Assembly: GCF_900184265.1 (NCBI RefSeq)
Contig: NZ_FXXA01000002.1
Span: 124,001-188,000 of the forward strand
DNA: 64,000 bases
From: Eggerthella timonensis
Lineage (GTDB): Bacteria; Actinomycetota; Coriobacteriia; Coriobacteriales; Eggerthellaceae
Direction: 5' to 3'
The position numbers and the translations under genes are program-made. Each line of letters begins with the position of its first letter. Positions within the stretch are counted from its first letter, which is position 1. The notes under the pieces were generated by a model that was given only the letters and a program-made list of their open reading frames with translations, was not told where the DNA came from and did no database searches. Shown piece after piece: positions 45,622-54,192 of this stretch.

Positions 45622-48321
45622 TTATCGTTCCTTTCCTTCGGTTCCCTGAACGCCTTGCCCCATGAAATACCGGTACGCATCTTCCGCGCGCTCCCTGCGC
45701 ACCCGCCCTTCGCCCCTGAGGTGGTCGAGGTGGGCCAGCGTTTCGCACACGATGATCCAACGCTGGATGATGGGGATCCCCTCCCAGGTGTCATGCGGAA
45801 TGTTCCACGTGATGGACTTAGCAAGTTCCGTGCCAGTCATGCCGGGGCGCTCGGCGATTCGCGCGAGAATCTCGTCGAGCCGCTGGTGATGATGCTGGCG
45901 CAGCCACGCGATGCGCTCGGGCATGGCCTCGGCCTGCCGGCGCGGGTCGACGAACCCGTGCCCCATGCAGGCGAGCGTCACCGGCAGTTGCGCCACCTTG
46001 TCCAGACTGTGCAGATAGTCTCCCAGCGAATCCGCTTCGTCGGGAAACGGAGCCATGTTGGGCGAGCTGTTCATCAGCACGTGGTCGCCGTAGAACATGA
46101 TCTTCCGATCGGGCAGGTACAGGCATTGGTGTCCCGGCGTGTGCCCAGGCGTCTCCACCGCCCGCATCCGGTAGCCGCCGTAGCGCATCTCGTCCCCGTC
46201 GGCCAGGTTCACGAAGCTCTCGGGCATAGGCCATTCCGTGCGCGGGATGAGGCTGGCATCGGTGCGCTCGAGCTCGTCCAGCTCGTCCGGCGGAAAGCCC
46301 TCGCGCGCCAGCCGCGCCTTCACCGTGCCGCGATACGAGCGCGCGCCCCTGCCGCGGAATACCTCCTCGTCGCGCGAGCTCAAGTACACCTTCGTATCCT
46401 CGTGTGCAAGCGCCGCGACCAGTCCCAGGTGGTCGATGTGGAAGTGCGTGGCGAACACGTCGGTGCGCGCCATGTCCACGCGCAGATCCTGCAACGCCGA
46501 ACGCAGCACCTCGTAGGACGCCTCATGGCTCACGCCGGTGTCCACCAGCAGGTTGCGCTCGTCGGTGACGATGAGGTAGGCGTTCGTGTAGCCGATGGGC
46601 GTGCCGCCTGAGTACGGCACCTGGATGAGGTAGATGTCGGGGTCGCTGCACAGCTTCTCGTGGTGACGCGGCGCAGCCTGCTCCTTGCGTTCGTCGAAGT
46701 ACGCGACGACGTCGAGCTTCCGCACCTTGCCCGCGCTGTCGCGCCCCAGGTCGTCCATGAACACGACATAGCGCGGCTTCTTGTAGCTGGCGATGTAGCC
46801 CTTGCAGTGCGTCTGCACCTCGGCCGCCGTGAGGTTCGAGCCCGCTCGCGGCTGAATGACGGCTGCCACGGCCTCCCCCATCACCGGGTCGCTCGTGCCG
46901 AACACGACGCAATCCCCCACATCCGGGTGCGTGCGCAGCACGTTTTCCACCTCGGCGACGAACACGTTCTCGCCGCCCGACTTGATCATGTCCTTCTTGC
47001 GCGACCGCACGTAGTAGTATCCCTCCGCGTCGCGCATCATAAGGTCGCCCGTGCGCAGCCAGCCATCGGACGTGAACGCCTCGTCGGTAAGGTCGCGCTG
47101 CCCGTAGTAGCCGCGCATCACCGACGCCGAGCGGAACAGCGCCTCGCCCACTTCGCCGTCGGGCACCTCTTGGCCCGCCTCGTCCACCACCTTCATCTCC
47201 ACGTGCTTCATCGGCCGCCCCACGCTCTCCAGCAGGGGCGAATCGGCCTCGAGCATCGCGCGCGTGATCTTCAGGCTGCTGCCCGCGCCGCTTTCCGACT
47301 GGCCCCAGCCGTAGTTGAGCACCGCGTTGGGGAACTTGTCGTAGATGGCCTGGATGATAGGCTTCGTGGTGGCTCCGGCGGCGCTTTGCACGAGGCGCAC
47401 CGAGCTGAGGTCGTACTGGTCGATGGTGGGACACCGCAGCAGGCGCAGGTACGTGGTGGGCGGCAGCAGAATCATGTACGTCACCCGGTAGAACTCGATG
47501 AAGTGGAGGATCTGCTCGGCGTTGAACGCCTCGCAGATGACCAGCGTCGCTCCCGCCGCGAACGTGATGGTGAACCAGCTATGGCCGCCGTGATGCTCGA
47601 GCGGGCACTGGATGAGCACCACGTTGTCAGGATCGTCGCCGATGCCGTTCGAGTCCATGATGGCATCGAGCTCCACGAGGTCGGCGGCATGGGTGCGCGC
47701 GGCGCCCTTCGGCAGGCCCGTCGAGCCGCCCGTGTACTGGATGCGCGACAGGGCGTTCGGGTCGCGGAACAGCGGGGGCTCGGCAGTGTCGTGGCCGGCG
47801 CGCGCCCGCTCCAGCTCCAGGGCGGGGCAGGGGGACGGGGTGAGACAGAGGGACGGGGTAATCGTCTCATCTTGCTCGCAAGATGAGACGATTACCCCGT
47901 CCCTCTGTCTCACCCCGTCCCCGCCTACGCTGACGAGCGCCACGTCGGCCGAAAACGCACGCGCCGCCTCGGCCACTGCCGCGGCGAACTGGTGGGCGAA
48001 CACGAGCACTTCGGCTCCGCTCGCGTTCACCAGATAGCCGATCTCGCGCGGGATGAGCTTGTAGTTCAAAGGCACGGCAACGGCTCCGATCTTCTGGATG
48101 GCGTAGTACACCTCCAGAAGCTCGGAGCAGTTCGGCAACAGGTAGGCCACGCGGTCGCCCGGCCGAACGCCCAGGTCGCTGACCAGCACCGCTGCCGTTT
48201 GGTTGACGCGATCGTTCAGGGCGCCGTAGGTGATCTCGCGTCCGTCGAACACGACGGCCGTTTTATCGGGATGCGCCTGCGCGCTTGCGAGGAACGGTTC
48301 CGCTACGTTGCACTGTGCCAT
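45622..48321 (-). CDS. CaiC-like acyl-CoA ligase fused to a metallo-beta-lactamase-fold domain
   Basis: 899 aa. Residues 1-~545 are an AMP-forming ligase: P-loop YTGGSTGLPKG at 196-206, YGWGQSE, DGWLRTGDL and C-terminal GKVRKL. From ~560 an MBL-fold hydrolase follows, with the metal motif THFHIDHLG (His at 625-630), PGHTPGH (~724) and YGDH (~744). No stop or start separates them. Residues 133-164, immediately before the P-loop, are encoded by a 92-bp palindrome of the GAGACAGAGGGACGGGG family inserted in frame. The MBL part may be a thioesterase (inference). Confidence 0.87.
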   Translation of the reverse strand: MAQCNVAEPFLASAQAHPDKTAVVFDGREITYGALNDRVNQTAAVLVSDLGVRPGDRVAYLLPNCSELLEVYYAIQKIGAVAVPLNYKLIPREIGYLVNASGAEVLVFAHQFAAAVAEAARAFSADVALVSVGGDGVRQRDGVIVSSCEQDETITPSLCLTPSPCPALELERARAGHDTAEPPLFRDPNALSRIQYTGGSTGLPKGAARTHAADLVELDAIMDSNGIGDDPDNVVLIQCPLEHHGGHSWFTITFAAGATLVICEAFNAEQILHFIEFYRVTYMILLPPTTYLRLLRCPTIDQYDLSSVRLVQSAAGATTKPIIQAIYDKFPNAVLNYGWGQSESGAGSSLKITRAMLEADSPLLESVGRPMKHVEMKVVDEAGQEVPDGEVGEALFRSASVMRGYYGQRDLTDEAFTSDGWLRTGDLMMRDAEGYYYVRSRKKDMIKSGGENVFVAEVENVLRTHPDVGDCVVFGTSDPVMGEAVAAVIQPRAGSNLTAAEVQTHCKGYIASYKKPRYVVFMDDLGRDSAGKVRKLDVVAYFDERKEQAAPRHHEKLCSDPDIYLIQVPYSGGTPIGYTNAYLIVTDERNLLVDTGVSHEASYEVLRSALQDLRVDMARTDVFATHFHIDHLGLVAALAHEDTKVYLSSRDEEVFRGRGARSYRGTVKARLAREGFPPDELDELERTDASLIPRTEWPMPESFVNLADGDEMRYGGYRMRAVETPGHTPGHQCLYLPDRKIMFYGDHVLMNSSPNMAPFPDEADSLGDYLHSLDKVAQLPVTLACMGHGFVDPRRQAEAMPERIAWLRQHHHQRLDEILARIAERPGMTGTELAKSITWNIPHDTWEGIPIIQRWIIVCETLAHLDHLRGEGRVRRERAEDAYRYFMGQGVQGTEGKER
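47831..47922. repeat. Perfect 92-bp palindrome inside the ligase coding sequence
   Basis: 46-bp arms beginning GGGGACGGGGTGAGACAGAG with a TC centre. Translated in frame within the CaiC-like gene as residues 133-164. Confidence 0.92.
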
Positions 48322-48342
48322 ATCTTCTCACCTTCGCAGGGT

Positions 48343-49176
48343 TCAGCGGGCAAATCTCTCCATAGTGGCGGCGTACGCCTTCGTCGTCGTGCAGAACGGC
48401 GACGCCGTCGATTCGGCTTCCAGGCATGCCTCCAGATTGCCGTCGGCAAGCCCGTTCATGATGTTCTTCGTCAGCTGGATGGACGCGTCGGGCATTCCCG
48501 CCAGCTGGCGCGCGAACCAAAGCGTGTCGGCTTCCAGGGTCTCAGCCGGGAACAGCCGGTTCACCACGCCCCAGTCGTACAGCTGGAGCGCAGGGATCTT
48601 GCCGCCGAAGAACAGCAGCTCCTTGGCACGCTGCAGGCCCACCAGATCGGGCAGCAGCTTCATCATGCCCATCTCGGGCACGATGCCGATCTGGCAGAAC
48701 GCCGGCACGAACTGCGCACGCTCGGACGCGCACACGAGGTCCGACGCGCACACGAGGGCGAATGCGCCGCCCACGGCGTAGCCGTCCACCATCGCGATCA
48801 CCGGCTTCGCCATCGTGCGGATCGTCCGGATCACGGCCAGGTACCGACGCAGCGTCTTGCGCGCGCCCTCGGGGCCGGGCTCGAGGGCGGGGCCCTGATC
48901 GAGGTCCCCGCCGCTCGAGAAGTCGTCCCCCGCGCCGCGCAGCACCACCACGCGCACGCCGTCGTCGACGTCCGCCGCGCGCAACAGCCCGTCGAGCTTG
49001 GTCATCATCTCGCCGGATAGGGCGTTCTTCTTGCGCGGCTGGTTCAGGTAGACGACCTCGATGCCCCCATCGAGCCGTTCGGCGTACACGACGTCGTGAA
49101 CGGAAGCGCACGCAGGAGATCCTTCGACTCCGGCGACTTCGCTCGGAACGACAGGTTGTTCGGTCATAGCACTCAC
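48343..49176 (-). CDS. Enoyl-CoA hydratase/isomerase (crotonase) family protein
   Basis: 277 aa. The oxyanion-hole elements GAGDDFSSGGDLD and DGYAVGGAFALVCASDLV are present; the position after FCQIGIVPEMGMMK normally carries the catalytic Glu. Analogous to CaiD by position. I chose GTG 49176, which has GGAGAGGA upstream; ATG 49167 is possible. The first ~20 residues (VVPSEVAGVEGSPACAS) look repeat-derived, not part of the fold. 21 bases from the ligase gene. Confidence 0.85.
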   Translation of the reverse strand: MSAMTEQPVVPSEVAGVEGSPACASVHDVVYAERLDGGIEVVYLNQPRKKNALSGEMMTKLDGLLRAADVDDGVRVVVLRGAGDDFSSGGDLDQGPALEPGPEGARKTLRRYLAVIRTIRTMAKPVIAMVDGYAVGGAFALVCASDLVCASERAQFVPAFCQIGIVPEMGMMKLLPDLVGLQRAKELLFFGGKIPALQLYDWGVVNRLFPAETLEADTLWFARQLAGMPDASIQLTKNIMNGLADGNLEACLEAESTASPFCTTTKAYAATMERFAR

Positions 49177-49190
49177 TCGCGTTTCCTCTC

Positions 49191-51287
49191 CTACAGCGCG
49201 CATGCCGCGCGATAGCCCATCTTGGTTGCGTCGGCAATGCGCCCCGGCGTCTCGCAGTCGCCCACGAGGTACACCTCGTCCACGAGCGGCTTGCACGCCT
49301 CGCCCAGATCGTGGTTCTCGGCAAGACCCAGCGTGATGGCCACGGTCTTGGCGGGGATGAACAGCTCCTTGTCTCCCTCCGGCGTGGTCTGCACGGCCTT
49401 CACGCCCTCCTCGGTGATGGCCGTAACGCGCGTGAGCGGGTACATCTCGACGTTCTCGGCCTTCTTGAAACCGCTGATCAGCCCGAAGCGGTCCGAACCG
49501 CCCACGTCGAAGCCCACCTTCTTGCGCTCCTCGACGATGGCGGTGGTGCGGCCCGTCTCCATGCACAGGTGGCCGAACTCGCAGCCCGGCAGGCCGCCGC
49601 CGATGATGGCGACGCTGCGGCCGATGGGCCACGGCGACTTCTCGGTCATCGTGCGCGCGAACGACGGCGTGTAGTAATGCTTGAGGAACTGCGAGCCCGC
49701 GCCCCACATGAAGCTGTTGAGCGCGCCCTTCTTCCCCGCAGGCGCATGACCGTTGATCATCTCGAGGAAATCGTGCGACGACACGACGTTCTTGCCGTCG
49801 GCGCCCGGCACGTCCAGCCCCACGGGCTTGCCGCCCACGGCCACGATGGCCGCGTCGGGCTTGGCCTGCCGCACCGTCTCGGGCGTGACCTTCGTCTTGA
49901 GGTGCACGGTGATCTCGGGGTGCTGCTTCACCTGCGTGAGGAGGTAGTCCAGATAGCGTTCGTGGTAGGGGCTGAAGATGCTGCTCATCTTCACGCATCC
50001 GCCGAGGCGCGGGCCTTCCTCGTACAGGTCCACGGCATGGCCGCGCTGCGCCGCCGTCAGCGCCGCGTTGATGCCGGCCGGCCCCGAGCCAACCACCATC
50101 ACCTTCTTGGCGCTCTGTGCCGGCGGAAACGCCTCATGGTCGAGCTCCTCGCCCAAGCGCGGGTTCACGCCGCAGTTGTTGAGCGGCTTGCCCTGGCTCA
50201 CCACGTCGTCCAGGCAGCGGCAGCACACGATGCACAGGCGCATGTCGCAGGTGCGGTCCTCCATCACCTTGCGGGGCAGCGCTGGGTCGGCGATGCTGTA
50301 GCGCAGCCCGGCCACCACGTCCATCTTGCCGTCCTGCAGGTTCCGTTCCATCACGCGCGGATCGGTGTTGCGGTACCCCTGCGCCACCGGCTTCTTCGCC
50401 ACAGTCTTGATCTGCTGCGAGACGAACGTCCAGTGGCCGTCCTCGATGACCTTCGTGGTGAGCGGCTCGCTGGTCTCGTGCCAGCCCACGGCAAGATCGT
50501 GCAAGTCGCAGCCCGCTTCTTCCAGCATCGGCGCGATGCGCAGCGCCTCCTCCATGGATAGGCCCGGGCCTGCAGGGCTCTTGATGAAGTCGACGGGCGA
50601 CCAGCGCACCACGATGGGGAACTCCGGCCCCACCGCTTCGCGCACGCCGCGGATCACCTCGAGCGTCAGCTTCACGCGGTTCTCCAGGCTGCCGCCGTAC
50701 TCGTCGGTGCGGTTGTTGGTGGCAAGCGCCATGAAGCGCGACAGGATGCCGCCCACGCCGGCCATGACCTCGATGGCGTCGAAGCCGGCCGCCTTGCACA
50801 CGCGCGCCGCATTGAAGAACTGCTGCTTGAACGCCTCGATCCGCTCGAGCGTCATGGCGCGGAAGCCGCCCATGAACTTGAGGATGGCGATATCGGACGG
50901 GCCGTAGGGGCCTTCCGGCGTTTCGGCGTCGGGCTTCCAGTCGTGCACGTAGTACGGCTGTGCGCAGATGAGGCCGCCGTGCTTGTGCACCGGCTCGACC
51001 AGGTAGCGCTGCAGGTCGGGAATGCAGCTTTCGTCGTAGCAGCTGGGCAGCTCGTGGATGTGGTCGGGGTCGATCTCGTTGCGCTTCCACGGGCAGATGG
51101 TTTGGATGATGAGGGCCGTCTGCCCTTCGGCCCGTTCCTCCAGGTAGTTCGCCAAACGCTGCGTGGGACGGTTGTCCTTCGTCACATAGCCCGCGCCCGG
51201 CGACATGGACGTGGTGATCATGCGATTCTTCAAGGTGACGCCGTTCACCTGCAACGGCGATCCCAGGATGGGGTACTGCGTGCTCAT
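49191..51287 (-). CDS. OYE-family flavin/Fe-S enoate reductase (2,4-dienoyl-CoA reductase-like)
   Basis: 698 aa. N-terminal FMN TIM barrel (about 1-380) with the family blocks NRTDEYGGSLENR and the substrate-site His/Tyr expected near VGWHETS. A 4Fe-4S motif CDMRLCIVCCRC...NNC (about 345-375) and a C-terminal FAD/NAD(P)H domain with VVGSGPAGINAAL and AIIGGGLPGCEFG follow. This three-part layout is that of FadH, BaiCD/BaiH and trimethylamine dehydrogenase. Substrate unknown. Downstream of the MFS gene; a palindrome fills the gap between them. Confidence 0.87.
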   Translation of the reverse strand: MSTQYPILGSPLQVNGVTLKNRMITTSMSPGAGYVTKDNRPTQRLANYLEERAEGQTALIIQTICPWKRNEIDPDHIHELPSCYDESCIPDLQRYLVEPVHKHGGLICAQPYYVHDWKPDAETPEGPYGPSDIAILKFMGGFRAMTLERIEAFKQQFFNAARVCKAAGFDAIEVMAGVGGILSRFMALATNNRTDEYGGSLENRVKLTLEVIRGVREAVGPEFPIVVRWSPVDFIKSPAGPGLSMEEALRIAPMLEEAGCDLHDLAVGWHETSEPLTTKVIEDGHWTFVSQQIKTVAKKPVAQGYRNTDPRVMERNLQDGKMDVVAGLRYSIADPALPRKVMEDRTCDMRLCIVCCRCLDDVVSQGKPLNNCGVNPRLGEELDHEAFPPAQSAKKVMVVGSGPAGINAALTAAQRGHAVDLYEEGPRLGGCVKMSSIFSPYHERYLDYLLTQVKQHPEITVHLKTKVTPETVRQAKPDAAIVAVGGKPVGLDVPGADGKNVVSSHDFLEMINGHAPAGKKGALNSFMWGAGSQFLKHYYTPSFARTMTEKSPWPIGRSVAIIGGGLPGCEFGHLCMETGRTTAIVEERKKVGFDVGGSDRFGLISGFKKAENVEMYPLTRVTAITEEGVKAVQTTPEGDKELFIPAKTVAITLGLAENHDLGEACKPLVDEVYLVGDCETPGRIADATKMGYRAACAL

Positions 51288-51316
51288 GCGTTCGAAGTCC
51301 TCTCTTGTCGGTCGTG

Positions 51317-51408
51317 TGAGACAAAGGGACGGGGTATTTGTCTCATTCCCGTTTCTCCTCTTTGATGATGGCGGTCGGATGAGACAAATACCCCGTCCCT
51401 TTGTCTCA
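51317..51408. repeat. Inverted repeat of the TGAGACAAAGGGACGGGG subfamily
   Basis: 29-bp arms separated by 34 bases, between the MFS and OYE genes. Confidence 0.88.
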
Positions 51409-51428
51409 TCCGCATTGCGATGGATTTG

Positions 51429-52700
51429 CTAACGGCTGCCGTCGCGCTTCCAGGCTTTCTGGGATAGCGCAAGCGTGATGGGAACCAGGACGACGGCCAG
51501 CACGTACAGGGCGATGACCAGGATGAAGCATAGGTCGAACGAGCCCGTCGTGTCGTAGATCATGCCGTACACCAAGAACGACACGGCCGTTGCGATGAAG
51601 ATGCCCGTGGACACCCAGGAGTAGATCTGCGAGTAGTTGAGCGAGCCGAAGGCCGCGCGCGCCAGCATGGGAGCGATGACCGTGAGGCCCGCGTAGCCGC
51701 CGCCGAACACCACCATGCCCGCGTAGAACAGAGCCACGTTCTCACCGGCGATGTAGGCGAGCAGGATGCCGATGGCGCCGCACGACGCGGCGATGATGCC
51801 CGTGAACTTGACGCCGATCTTGTCGTTGAGCGCGCCCAGCAGCAGCTTGAACACCACGCCTCCCACCATGATGATGGACACGGCCATGGCACCCGCGCTC
51901 GCGCCCAGCGCGCCGTGCGCGGCGAACGCGGGGATCTGCTGGAAGAACGCGGCGCACATGACGAAGATGCAGGCCACGAGGATGAGCAGGTAGAGGCCGG
52001 GCGACTTGATGGCCTGCGCCACCGTGGCGCCCTCGTCAGCCTCGGGGGCCGCGGCGAGCTTGTCGTCGGATGCGTCCTTCTCGCCCGCACCGAACGGCAG
52101 CAGCCCCATCACTGACGGGCTCTTGCGCACGAACGCCACCGTCAGCACCACCGACAGCACCGTGGTGACGATGGACAGCGCGGCGCGCGCCGTCTGCCAA
52201 CCGAACTGGTTGATCAGCTCCTGCCCGATGGGGCTGGCCACGGCCGCCAGAATGGACAGCACCGCCGCCGTGATGCTGATGGCCAGACCGGCGCTCTTCT
52301 TGAACCAGGCGTTGATCAGCACGGGAGCCGCGAGGTACATGTAGAACGCCGACGTTACGCCGTACACGACGCCGTAGAGGTTCCACTGCCACAGCTCGGT
52401 GGCGTAGGCGCTCGCCCACGATGCCAGGCCGAAGGCCGCCGACACCGCAGCGAGGATCCAGCGGGGGTTGTACTTCTCCATCAGCTTGCCGGCGATCGGC
52501 GCACACACGGCCGCGACGAGCGGCTGGATGGTGCGGTACATGGTGGTGTCGGTTTGCGTCCAACCGAACTGGTCCATCACCGGGGCGACGAAAATGCCCG
52601 AGGTGTTGCCGACGATGCCCGTCGGAATCGAATAGAAGCCGATGCACCCGATAACGACGAGCCAAGCCCACACGGCTCCTTTGGTACGTGCAGTGCCCAT
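51429..52700 (-). CDS. MFS transporter, OxlT (oxalate:formate antiporter)-like
   Basis: 423 aa with 12 transmembrane helices; N-terminal GFYSIPTGIVGNTSGIFVAPVM and motif-A-like loops (GKLMEKYNPRWIL). Paralogue of the 55631-56905 carrier. ATG 52700 with AAGGAG upstream. The sigma-54 promoter at 52752-52767 gives a leader of about 41 nt. First gene before the OYE-crotonase-ligase-dehydrogenase series, so the promoter may drive all of them. Probably carries the pathway's carboxylate substrate or exchanges it with product. Confidence 0.87.
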   Translation of the reverse strand: MGTARTKGAVWAWLVVIGCIGFYSIPTGIVGNTSGIFVAPVMDQFGWTQTDTTMYRTIQPLVAAVCAPIAGKLMEKYNPRWILAAVSAAFGLASWASAYATELWQWNLYGVVYGVTSAFYMYLAAPVLINAWFKKSAGLAISITAAVLSILAAVASPIGQELINQFGWQTARAALSIVTTVLSVVLTVAFVRKSPSVMGLLPFGAGEKDASDDKLAAAPEADEGATVAQAIKSPGLYLLILVACIFVMCAAFFQQIPAFAAHGALGASAGAMAVSIIMVGGVVFKLLLGALNDKIGVKFTGIIAASCGAIGILLAYIAGENVALFYAGMVVFGGGYAGLTVIAPMLARAAFGSLNYSQIYSWVSTGIFIATAVSFLVYGMIYDTTGSFDLCFILVIALYVLAVVLVPITLALSQKAWKRDGSR

Positions 52701-52717
52701 GTCCTCATCTCCTTGTC

Positions 52718-54061
52718 TCAAATCCCCTGAAACTTCCGATGAAGACCAGAAAGCAAATACCGTGCCAAGTTGGAATGGGAGGGGGGCGGGAATGCGATGC
52801 CGTCCCCCTCCCATTCCAACTTGGCACGGTATTTGCTTTCTGGCTTGAGGAGCTGCTCGTCGTAGAGGCTGGCGACGTCGTCGGGCGTGGCGCCCAACTC
52901 TTCGAGGATGTCCTCGTTGTCGGCGCCCACGAGCGGCATGCCGCGCCATATTTGACCGGGGTTGTTCTTCATGCGAGGCACCACGTTCACCCCGCGGATG
53001 GATTCGTCGTCGTAAGAGCTCTTCCACGACGTGAAGCTCTCGCGCGCCTGGTAGTGGGGATCCCGTTCGGCCATCTCAAAGGTGTAGATGCGGCTGCACG
53101 GAACGCCCGCATCCAGCATGATGCGCTCGGCCTCCTCGGCGGTGTGCGACCCGAAGAACGCTTCCATCGCCTCCTCCAGCACGATGCCGGCCTCGCTGCC
53201 GAACGAGATGACCGGCGTGCCTTCGGGGAACAGCTCGCTGCCGTATTCCAAACCGAACACGGGCAGCGCGGCGCGCACCACGCCGGGACCCAGGATGAGC
53301 GTGTAGATGGGCACGCCGTCCTGGCAGATGTAGGTGCCGTAGCCGGCGCTCGACGTGCTGTGCGACCCCTCGCGCACGGGCAGCGCGCCCGTGTTCAGGT
53401 AGTTCAGCGCATAGAAGCCCTCGCAGCGCAGCATGGCCTCGTACTGGGCAACGTCCACGCTGTCGCCCTTGCCCGTACGCTGCGCGTTGATGTAGCCGGC
53501 CAGCGCGCCGATGCTGGCCATGAAGCCCGCGTAGTAGTCCGACACCTGGGGAAACGCGAGCACCGGCAGACGATCGGGATAGCCGTTCATCTCCATGAAG
53601 CAGCCGTAGGCCTGGCCGATGCCGTCGAACGAGGCGCGCGACACGTACGCCGGATCGCCTGTCTGGCCGAAACCCGAGATGTGCGCGATGGTCAGCTTCG
53701 GGTTGACCTCCCATAGCGCTTCGTCCGACATGCCCCACTTCGCCATCTGGCCGCCGCGGAAGCCGTCCACGAGGATGTCCGCCTGCTTGAGCAGCTCGAA
53801 GAACCAGGTGCGGCCTGCGCCGTCCTTCACGTTCATGCACAGCGAGCGCGTGTTGCGGCGCTCCATCTGCGTGCCCCAGCCCTGCAACGCCTGATTGGTA
53901 GGACGCGAGGTGTCGCGGCCGCGCGGGCTTTCCACGCCGATGACCTCGGCGCCCAGGTCGGCCAGCAGGCTGCAGGCGAACGGGCCCGCGATAGCCATGG
54001 TGAGGTTGACCACCTTCACCCCTTGCAGCGGGCCGAACTTCGGGCAATCTTGAGCTTTCAT
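52718..54061 (-). CDS. Class III CoA-transferase, CaiB-like, with repeat-derived C-terminus
   Basis: 447 aa. PKFGPLQGVKVVNL at the N-terminus and KNNPGQIWRGMP near the C-terminus resemble CaiB (recollection); catalytic Asp175 is in FPQVSDYYAGF. ATG 54061 follows AAGGAGG. Residues ~409-447 are encoded by the 52746-52843 inverted repeat; the paralogue at 57058 ends where this extension starts. The stop is 18 bases from the MFS ATG, so the gene overlaps the MFS promoter. Driven by its own sigma-54 promoter at 54114. Confidence 0.88.
   Translation of the reverse strand: MKAQDCPKFGPLQGVKVVNLTMAIAGPFACSLLADLGAEVIGVESPRGRDTSRPTNQALQGWGTQMERRNTRSLCMNVKDGAGRTWFFELLKQADILVDGFRGGQMAKWGMSDEALWEVNPKLTIAHISGFGQTGDPAYVSRASFDGIGQAYGCFMEMNGYPDRLPVLAFPQVSDYYAGFMASIGALAGYINAQRTGKGDSVDVAQYEAMLRCEGFYALNYLNTGALPVREGSHSTSSAGYGTYICQDGVPIYTLILGPGVVRAALPVFGLEYGSELFPEGTPVISFGSEAGIVLEEAMEAFFGSHTAEEAERIMLDAGVPCSRIYTFEMAERDPHYQARESFTSWKSSYDDESIRGVNVVPRMKNNPGQIWRGMPLVGADNEDILEELGATPDDVASLYDEQLLKPESKYRAKLEWEGDGIAFPPPSHSNLARYLLSGLHRKFQGI
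52752..52767 (-). promoter_or_regulatory. Sigma-54 promoter of the first MFS gene
   Basis: TGGCACGGTATTTGCT on the minus strand, exact consensus. Confidence 0.85.
52822..52837 (+). promoter_or_regulatory. Mirror-copy sigma-54 promoter, antisense to the CaiB-like gene
   Basis: The identical 16 bases TGGCACGGTATTTGCT in plus orientation; no gene start follows, so any transcript would be antisense. Confidence 0.6.
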
Positions 54062-54113
54062 ACGGTTCCTCCTTCTCGACGTTGCCGCCTGAGAGAGCGG
54101 CTGCGAAATCCCC

Positions 54114-54129
54114 TGCAAAATTGATGCCA
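54114..54129 (-). promoter_or_regulatory. Sigma-54 promoter of the CaiB-like gene
   Basis: TGGCATCAATTTTGCA, one departure from consensus (C after TGGCAT). Leader about 42 nt. Back-to-back with the plus-strand promoter. Confidence 0.75.
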
Positions 54130-54132
54130 ACA

Positions 54133-54148
54133 TGGCATGCTTTTTGCG
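54133..54148 (+). promoter_or_regulatory. Sigma-54 promoter of the Hsp70-SBD-like gene
   Basis: TGGCATGCTTTTTGCG; GG and GC are at the correct 10-bp spacing. Leader about 35 nt. Confidence 0.78.
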
Positions 54149-54192
54149 ATGATCGAGGCAAGGGATACCCGATCGATGCAGGAGGAGCGACT

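Larger units (their letters stand above)
52746..52843. repeat. 98-bp inverted repeat carrying a sigma-54 promoter in each arm
   Basis: Arms of about 40 bp (CCAGAAAGCAAATACCGTGC... and complement) around ~18 bases. One arm is the MFS promoter; the other is its mirror copy inside the 3' end of the CaiB-like gene. Confidence 0.9.
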
